From Acidiphilium sp. C61 (GTDB taxonomy: Bacteria > Pseudomonadota > Alphaproteobacteria > Acetobacterales > Acetobacteraceae), in assembly GCF_902712915.1 (NCBI RefSeq), contig NZ_CACTIA010000004.1, positions 228,815-292,814 on the forward strand: DNA of 64,000 nucleotides, in the 5' to 3' direction. A model generated the notes under the pieces. The model ran no database searches. It was not told the DNA's origin and saw nothing but the letters and a program-made list of their open reading frames with translations. The position numbers and the translations under genes are program-made. Positions 58,907 to 64,000 of the stretch are shown one piece after another (positions within the stretch are counted from its first letter, which is position 1; every line of letters begins with the position of its first letter).

Positions 58907-59724
58907 GCATTTCCATCCGCGCGCTCCTCCTTTCTGGCGCCGTGGCCCTGCCCGGCCTGGCGCTCGCCGCGTCACCGACGCCCGTTCAGTTTTCAGCCAA
59001 GGGGGCCGCAGCGACGCAGGCTGATCAGGTGTATGCCGCCTTCCTGCGCAGCCATCCAAAGGCCCGCCTGGAAGCCGCCAGTCTCGACCTCTGGCACGGA
59101 CACACCAGCGTTCTCGCCGTCCGGTTCGTCGACCCCTCGACCTGCACCGGTGACGAGTGCCACACCGTGCTGCTCGATCAGGTGGCCGGCCGCTGGCACG
59201 AGATGATGGCGCAGCGGCTGAGCACCCTCGCCGTCATCCCTCATCCGGCCGCAGCTCCGGCAAACCTCATGGTTGACGGCAGGCATGTCTGGCAGCGGCT
59301 CGCCGATACCTTTGTGCCCCAGATCCAGAGTTACATCGACGGCGCGCCGATGGTCGCCTCGACTCCGGTGGACGCATCCCATGCCGCCGTGATGGCGTCA
59401 TATCTCGGGGCGGCCAAGGCGTTCGTGATGCAGTCGGTCAAGGTCGGCGGCAAGCTTGGCACGATCGACGTCGTTCAGCCTACGGGGGTGAATTGCGGCG
59501 AGGCCGGATGCCCGATGGTCGTTTTCGGCAACCAGCATCCGGTGCTTTCAACCACATCGCCGGGCCTGTTCGGCCTCGCGCCGGGCGCAGACACCGTCGA
59601 TGGCGTCCGGGGACTCGTCGTGGCTGTCGTGAACGGGCTTGACTTCTACCGGTGGGACACCGCTGCCGGCAAATACGAGATGACACGGACGACCTATACG
59701 TCGTCCGTTACCCCGGTGCCGTGA
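58903..59724 (+). CDS. Secreted hypothetical protein
   Basis: A 273-residue protein with a signal peptide (L-L-L-S-G-A-V-A-L-P-G-L-A-L-A-A). Cysteine pairs C-T-G-D-E-C and C-G-E-A-G-C suggest two disulfides in the periplasm. No family recognised. It overlaps the previous gene by four bases and is followed two bases later by the next. Confidence 0.62.
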   Translation: MSISIRALLLSGAVALPGLALAASPTPVQFSAKGAAATQADQVYAAFLRSHPKARLEAASLDLWHGHTSVLAVRFVDPSTCTGDECHTVLLDQVAGRWHEMMAQRLSTLAVIPHPAAAPANLMVDGRHVWQRLADTFVPQIQSYIDGAPMVASTPVDASHAAVMASYLGAAKAFVMQSVKVGGKLGTIDVVQPTGVNCGEAGCPMVVFGNQHPVLSTTSPGLFGLAPGADTVDGVRGLVVAVVNGLDFYRWDTAAGKYEMTRTTYTSSVTPVP

Positions 59725-59725
59725 C

Positions 59726-60958
59726 ATGAGCTCGTCAGGCTGGAGCCTTGTTCGCGCCCTTCTCGGCGCGACCGCTCTCGTAGCGGTCGCTTCCGGCGCA
59801 GCGCATGCCGCGTCGGGGCAGTGGATCAGCGATCTCGCCATGAAGGAGAGCGGCGGGAACCAATACCAGACGAACCCATATTCCACGGCAATCGGGTCCT
59901 ACCAGCTCACAGAGGCCGCGCTGGTGAGCGCTGGTTATGCGACGCAGACCGGCCCTGTCACCGCGGCCGACTACAACGGCAACGACAGCAATCTCGTCTT
60001 CACCGGCAAGGATGGCGTCAATTCGGTCCAGGACTTCATGGCCAACCAGGCCGCCCAGACCAATGCGGCGGAGACTTACGCCAAGCAGGTCTACGGAACA
60101 CTGAGCTCAAACGGGACGGTCTCCCAATATATGGGCCAGACGGTCAACGGTCAGGTGATGAACCAGTCGGCCATGCTGACCGGAGCCTATGTGCTCGGCC
60201 CGCAAGGGTTCAAGGACTACCTGGCGAATGGCGGGAAGGTCTACACCAACGGGGTCTACGATCCGACGCTGACGGCCGAGGTGCAGTCGCGTATCGCCGA
60301 CGGCTCGCAGTATAACGCGTCGGCCATTACAGGCGGCTACACTACCGTGCCGAACAGTGAGCCGGGCGCAAACACTGGGCCGGTGACGCCGAATACGGTG
60401 GCCAGTTCGCTCTACTGCAACCCTTATGTATCAAAGCTCCTGGTTGAAGGTGCGAAGGGCTTCGTCAACCAGGCGCGCGCCGAGGTGATTGACCCTCAGA
60501 CTGGCTACACCCTGCTTAACGGGAACAGCGTCGCCCAGGCCGCCGGCCTGGCTCCGGGCGGCTCTACAGTGGGCGGCGGCACCGGCACGTTCGGCGAGTT
60601 CGGGTGCCTCTCCAACCTGCTGGGCGGAAGCCTCAATGTGCTGTTTGAGCCACCCAACCTCTCCGGCATCCTGCAGCAGCTGGAGAATTCGGTCTGCTCG
60701 GCCGCCCAGAGCGAGATGTCGAACCTCGTCCAGCCTGTCACCAACGCCCTGTTCAACAACACCAGCCTCGGCGGCTTCTTCCCCGGCCTCGGGCTCGGCG
60801 CGCTTGCTGGCGGCATATCGACCAGCCTTACACAGGGCGGCGGTAACGGCTTCTCCGTCAATGGTGGGGTTGGCTCTTCAACGACCTGGTACTCGAGCAC
60901 CGGCACGCCGGGGCAGGCCCAGGTCTACTTCAACGGTCTGCTGGGAGGATCCCACTGA
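59726..60958 (+). CDS. Secreted transglycosylase-like protein with CLSNLL...YFNGLLG domain
   Basis: A 410-residue exported protein. After the signal peptide, residues 35-65 (M-K-E-S-G-G-N-Q-Y...A-I-G-S-Y-Q-L-T) resemble a lysozyme-fold transglycosylase active site with the glutamate in K-E-S-G-G. The C-terminal third repeats the C-L-S-N-L-L-G-G-S-L...P-P-N-L-S-G-I...Y-F-N-G-L-L-G arrangement seen in the protein at 58295. It may be a peptidoglycan-cutting transfer factor; the domain fusion is the notable feature. Confidence 0.65.
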   Translation: MSSSGWSLVRALLGATALVAVASGAAHAASGQWISDLAMKESGGNQYQTNPYSTAIGSYQLTEAALVSAGYATQTGPVTAADYNGNDSNLVFTGKDGVNSVQDFMANQAAQTNAAETYAKQVYGTLSSNGTVSQYMGQTVNGQVMNQSAMLTGAYVLGPQGFKDYLANGGKVYTNGVYDPTLTAEVQSRIADGSQYNASAITGGYTTVPNSEPGANTGPVTPNTVASSLYCNPYVSKLLVEGAKGFVNQARAEVIDPQTGYTLLNGNSVAQAAGLAPGGSTVGGGTGTFGEFGCLSNLLGGSLNVLFEPPNLSGILQQLENSVCSAAQSEMSNLVQPVTNALFNNTSLGGFFPGLGLGALAGGISTSLTQGGGNGFSVNGGVGSSTTWYSSTGTPGQAQVYFNGLLGGSH

Positions 60959-62184
60959 TGTGCCGCAAAATCCTCATGGGGACCGCGCTCGTCTCCATCC
61001 TGTTCACGGCCGCCCCCGGCATCGCCATGGCCAGTTACGATCCGGCCGTGCAGCAAGCCGTCATCGCCGCCAACAGGAGCATCACCTCAGCGGTGAACCA
61101 GAATGCCTCGACCATCAGTTCAAGCCTGCAGACGGACTTGCGCCTGCTGTCGGGGCAGAACACCTTGAATTCCAAGGGGGTGATTCAGGCGCTCAGCAAC
61201 ATCGCCACCGAGCAGGACAACCGAGCCGTCGAGTTGAAGATTGAGCAGGCCACGCTCAACGCCGAGAATCAGGCGAGTTCAGGCACGTCGGCTTGCAACA
61301 TGATCACCGGCACTCTTGCAGGTCAGGCCATCAACGCGCAGGTCGCTCAGGCCCAGGAGCAGGGTACCGATGCCGAGCTCGCCTGGGAGATGGGTGGCGA
61401 CAAGACGACGCCCTCGCCGAGCTACAACGGACAGGCCAGTGCGGTCGACAGTCTCATAGCCGCGCACTGTCAGAACAGCGCGACTGAGCAGGATGTCGAG
61501 GAAGGGCTTTGCCCGGCCGTCACTGCGCCGGCCTCCAGCCAGCCCGGCGCAGCTGGCGCGGTGAGCAACACGGTGCCGCCCGATGTTGACGGCGGAAGGA
61601 TGATCAACCAGCCCAACGACGTCATTCCGGCGAATATGATGCCGTCGATGAAGCAGTTCATGGCGCTGGCCTTCAATCCAAATCCGATGGGTGCGATGCC
61701 GCCCGGTGGTGCCACCAGCCAGAGCGGCAAGCAGGAGGCTTACGACCGCCTCGTCGCCGCTGCCCAGGCATCAATCCCCGACAGCGTGGTGGCCGGCGTT
61801 CTGGCCGCCCGGACCCCTCTCCCGGACAGCAACCAGCAGATTCAGGGTGGCAGCGTTGGGGCGGGCCCGGTCTCGGTCACCCAGTGGGCAAATGGCACCG
61901 AGCAGCAGATTGCCGGTGCGGGCGCGGAGCCTGCCGGCGGCTACTTTCCCAATGGCGTGTCAGAAGATGCGTGGATCACGGTCAGGGCTGATGGCTGGTA
62001 CATGAACCCGGATTGGTCCATTGCTCTGAACGGATATTCCGAGACCCAGGCGGTCAAGGATCTCGCGATGATTGCGTCGTTCCGAGCCTTCCTGCAGAAC
62101 AAGCAGTATCACCAGGGTGAGAAGGAGTTGCTTCTCCTCGCCTCCATCGATCGGTCGCTGCAGACACTCGTCCACATGCACTGA
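60958..62184 (+). CDS. Secreted hypothetical protein
   Basis: A 408-residue protein with a signal peptide (M-G-T-A-L-V-S-I-L-F-T-A-A-P-G-I-A-M-A), then a long helical region (about 28-105) rich in Asn, Gln and Ser and able to form a coiled coil. Cysteines occur in S-A-C-N, A-H-C-Q and L-C-P. The C-terminal domain has W-Y-M-N-P-D-W-S. This layout recalls VirB5/TrbJ-like periplasmic proteins but I cannot assign it. It starts on the stop of the previous gene. Confidence 0.6.
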   Translation: MCRKILMGTALVSILFTAAPGIAMASYDPAVQQAVIAANRSITSAVNQNASTISSSLQTDLRLLSGQNTLNSKGVIQALSNIATEQDNRAVELKIEQATLNAENQASSGTSACNMITGTLAGQAINAQVAQAQEQGTDAELAWEMGGDKTTPSPSYNGQASAVDSLIAAHCQNSATEQDVEEGLCPAVTAPASSQPGAAGAVSNTVPPDVDGGRMINQPNDVIPANMMPSMKQFMALAFNPNPMGAMPPGGATSQSGKQEAYDRLVAAAQASIPDSVVAGVLAARTPLPDSNQQIQGGSVGAGPVSVTQWANGTEQQIAGAGAEPAGGYFPNGVSEDAWITVRADGWYMNPDWSIALNGYSETQAVKDLAMIASFRAFLQNKQYHQGEKELLLLASIDRSLQTLVHMH

Positions 62185-62251
62185 TCGCGTGTTGCTTGCA
62201 TGTCCCCCGTCTACAATCGTCTGAACCAGACACTCGACAGGGCGTAATCCC

Positions 62252-62674
62252 ATGAGCGACGACGAGCAGACCAACAAGCCTGAGGCCGGTAATGGCGAGC
62301 CGCCCCCGAAGGTTGTGAGCCTCCGGGGGCGGCGCCCGATCCGCATGCAGGATCTGAGCGACGACCCCACCCCTGTAGAGCCGCCCGAACCGGACATCGA
62401 CCATCGGACGAACCTGGAAAAGGCCCGCGATATAGTGGCTGCCGTGCAGGGGGAGATCGACGAGAAATTCGGCCTGCAGGCCACTTTTGCCCGGCTGGAT
62501 GCGGAGGATGCGGAAGAGCGGCAGAGGCGCGAGCGTCGCATGCTTCAGATGCAGGCCATTGCAAAGGCCCAGCAGGCCGGGCTGCATACGACTACCAGAG
62601 GCGCATCAACGATGACTACGACTACGCCAGGGCATACCTCGAACAGGAATCGGACGAGCCTCCCGAGCGGCTGA
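62252..62674 (+). CDS. Hypothetical protein with apparent frame switch
   Basis: A 140-codon frame. The first 110 residues are a charged helical protein (L-D-A-E-D-A-E-E-R-Q-R-R-E-R-R) with good coding character. From about 62580 the frame turns into Thr-rich low complexity, while the -1 frame reads A-A-Y-D-Y-Q-R-R-I-N-D-D-Y-D-Y-A-R and stays open to about 62908. The intact protein was probably longer by about 100 residues, so there is a base loss here or a programmed shift. No family recognised. Confidence 0.5.
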   Translation: MSDDEQTNKPEAGNGEPPPKVVSLRGRRPIRMQDLSDDPTPVEPPEPDIDHRTNLEKARDIVAAVQGEIDEKFGLQATFARLDAEDAEERQRRERRMLQMQAIAKAQQAGLHTTTRGASTMTTTTPGHTSNRNRTSLPSG

Positions 62675-62834
62675 TTGTTCAGTCGACGGCGCCGAACTTC
62701 GCACAAAACGCTCCTGGAACGGCCGCTGCTACGCCGGATAGTGATGCATGGGCCGGAGACAGCCCGGAAGCCATTGCCGCCGCGGCGACAACTCACGACC
62801 ATGATGCCGGTACTGGCGAAGGCCGGCGCTCATC

Positions 62835-63839
62835 ATGGCACGGGCGATTGATGAGTGCCGGCGGATCGATCTTGAGCTCGGTGAAAATCCGGACCCGGTC
62901 GAAGTGATGATGGCCGAGGCAAAGAAGCGGATCATCATGCGGACGGCGACAGATGCCGCGCGCAAGGTTGGCGACCTGAACCAGGACGATCAGATTCTGG
63001 CTCGAGAGATGCAGTCCTACAACCAGACCAGCAAGGGCGGCTCGGTGTCGTTTCTCGGCGCTCTCGCCCAAGGGCTTCTTGGTGGCAACGCCCGTGCGCA
63101 CCGTGTGGCAAAAGAGATGAGGGAAATCGTCGACCGCCGGCGTCAGGTGATCGAAAAAATGGATCTCGAGCGGCGTTGGCTGACCACAGCGGCGGACCGG
63201 GTGATCGAAAAGCACCGCGATGCGCGGGCCAGTTTCGAGGGCGCGGCGGGTATCCTGTCCGAGGCCGGCCGGGTCTTCGGCGATACCGAGATCGGCCGCG
63301 AGCTTGCCGCATCGGTGACGATCGCCGCCCAGCAGGCCGATGTGCCCGTCGAGCAGCTGGTTCGCCAGATCTCCGGACACGAGCCGGTCAGTCCTGGCAA
63401 CCGACAGGTCGTCGACCAGCTGCGGACCCAGTATGGTGAGGCAATGGAGCGGGCCGGTGATGACGCAGCCGAGGCGCGCTCAGCTTCCGCCCTTGCCAGG
63501 GAGCAGCTGGCCCGCGGGCGGTCCGCGATCGAAGATGCGATCAACGGGCTTGAGATGCTGGCAAAGAACAGTCCTGACCTTGAAGGGCTCGACCGCGGCA
63601 AGCTGGCGGACTGGTTCGGCGATTCAACCCAGCCGCTGGATGGCGCGATGGACGTCACCAGTCCGGCTGCCATCGCCGCCGAGCGCGGGAGGCTGAACGC
63701 TCAGATCGCCGAGCGCATCCAGGCAATCTTCGAGATGATTGACCGGGTGCTGCGCGCGGTCGTGAACCGGATCAGCGCCGGTCGTCATGGAGTCGAGGCC
63801 GCAGCCGCGGCGGAGGCGGAACCGGCGCCTTCCGTCTGA
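62835..63839 (+). CDS. Coiled-coil hypothetical protein
   Basis: A 334-residue protein, almost entirely helical with long charged heptad-like stretches and no signal peptide. G-S-V-S-F-L-G-A-L-A-Q-G-L-L-G-G near residue 75 is the only hydrophobic segment and might insert in a membrane. No family recognised. Its stop overlaps the topoisomerase start (TGATG), so the two are co-translated. Confidence 0.62.
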   Translation: MARAIDECRRIDLELGENPDPVEVMMAEAKKRIIMRTATDAARKVGDLNQDDQILAREMQSYNQTSKGGSVSFLGALAQGLLGGNARAHRVAKEMREIVDRRRQVIEKMDLERRWLTTAADRVIEKHRDARASFEGAAGILSEAGRVFGDTEIGRELAASVTIAAQQADVPVEQLVRQISGHEPVSPGNRQVVDQLRTQYGEAMERAGDDAAEARSASALAREQLARGRSAIEDAINGLEMLAKNSPDLEGLDRGKLADWFGDSTQPLDGAMDVTSPAAIAAERGRLNAQIAERIQAIFEMIDRVLRAVVNRISAGRHGVEAAAAAEAEPAPSV

Positions 63840-64000
63840 TGCCCCGCGATCTCTGGATCATAGAGGCGCCGGGCAAGATCGCCACGCTCAGCAAGAGCCT
63901 CGCGGCCCTGAACCGCGAGGCTGATGTGATCGCGACGTCCGGCTACATTATGACGTTCAGAGGCTGGCTCGGGATCACCCCGGACCTCCGGGACAAGGGG
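63839..64000 (+). CDS. Type IA DNA topoisomerase, 5' part only
   Basis: The first 54 codons before the window edge read L-W-I-I-E-A-P-G-K-I-A-T-L-S-K-S-L, then V-I-A-T-S-G-Y-I-M. This is the start of a Toprim domain as in topoisomerases I and III, with the catalytic glutamate in I-E-A-P-G-K. Conjugative plasmids often carry such enzymes (TraE/TopB type). It is coupled to the coiled-coil gene upstream. Confidence 0.75.
   Translation, partial: MPRDLWIIEAPGKIATLSKSLAALNREADVIATSGYIMTFRGWLGITPDLRDKG

Overview
The window reads as part of a large, high-GC conjugative plasmid (or integrated conjugative element) from an alphaproteobacterium. An acidophilic or acetic-acid type host (Acetobacteraceae) is my best guess, but that is inference from GC content, codon use and the alphaproteobacterial look of RecA. 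The plasmid reading rests on a type IVB (Dot/Icm, IncI-like) transfer system, a ParM/StbA segregation pair, several toxin-antitoxin modules, stacked insertion sequences and many small unrecognised genes. No rRNA, tRNA or CRISPR array was seen.

Layout. 1-4.4 kb: end of a secreted protein, two metallophosphoesterases, a DUF4031 protein, a membrane Mrr-like nuclease and an XRE regulator. 4.4-8.9 kb: an AbiEi/AbiEii-type module in reversed gene order, unknown genes and a Fic adenylyltransferase. 8.9-17.6 kb: unknown proteins, a C39-like peptidase, a GNAT-like protein, a nucleoside 2-deoxyribosyltransferase, a Lon-like AAA+ ATPase and an 874-residue protein with a sigma-70 region 4 helix-turn-helix. 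18-24.5 kb: a RecA/unknown/dUTPase operon and an operon with a kinase-like protein. 24.6-35.1 kb: transfer core with DotB/TraJ, IcmT/TraK, a HipBA pair, ParM/ParR, a lytic transglycosylase, DotM/TrbA and DotA/TraY, closed by a strong terminator. 35.1-40.7 kb: a duplicated module (gene end, terminator, small convergent gene, conserved leader) broken up by IS607-type elements and an IS1182-type element. 40.8-44.4 kb: HU, two unknown genes and a second HipBA. 44.5-51.3 kb: a gene with a PEP-mobile-like domain split by an IS1595-family element that carries a full-length TnpB nuclease, then a third IS607-type element. 51.3-64 kb: a second transfer block with DotL/TrbC, an EAL-CZB phosphodiesterase, secreted or periplasmic proteins and the start of a type IA topoisomerase.

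How it fits together. DotB, IcmT, DotM, DotA and DotL form the ATPase, coupling and inner-membrane parts of the conjugation machine; the remaining core subunits (DotC, D, F, G, H, I, O) are not here and presumably lie outside. ParM/ParR partition the plasmid, and AbiE, two HipBA pairs and Fic look like stabilisation or defence cargo. RecA, HU, dUTPase and the deoxyribosyltransferase would serve DNA repair and nucleotide pools, perhaps during establishment. The points I find most unusual are the DDE-transposase element carrying TnpB, with hairpins at the nuclease gene's 3' end, and the duplicated small gene beside dotA/traY with a conserved leader peptide and hairpin.
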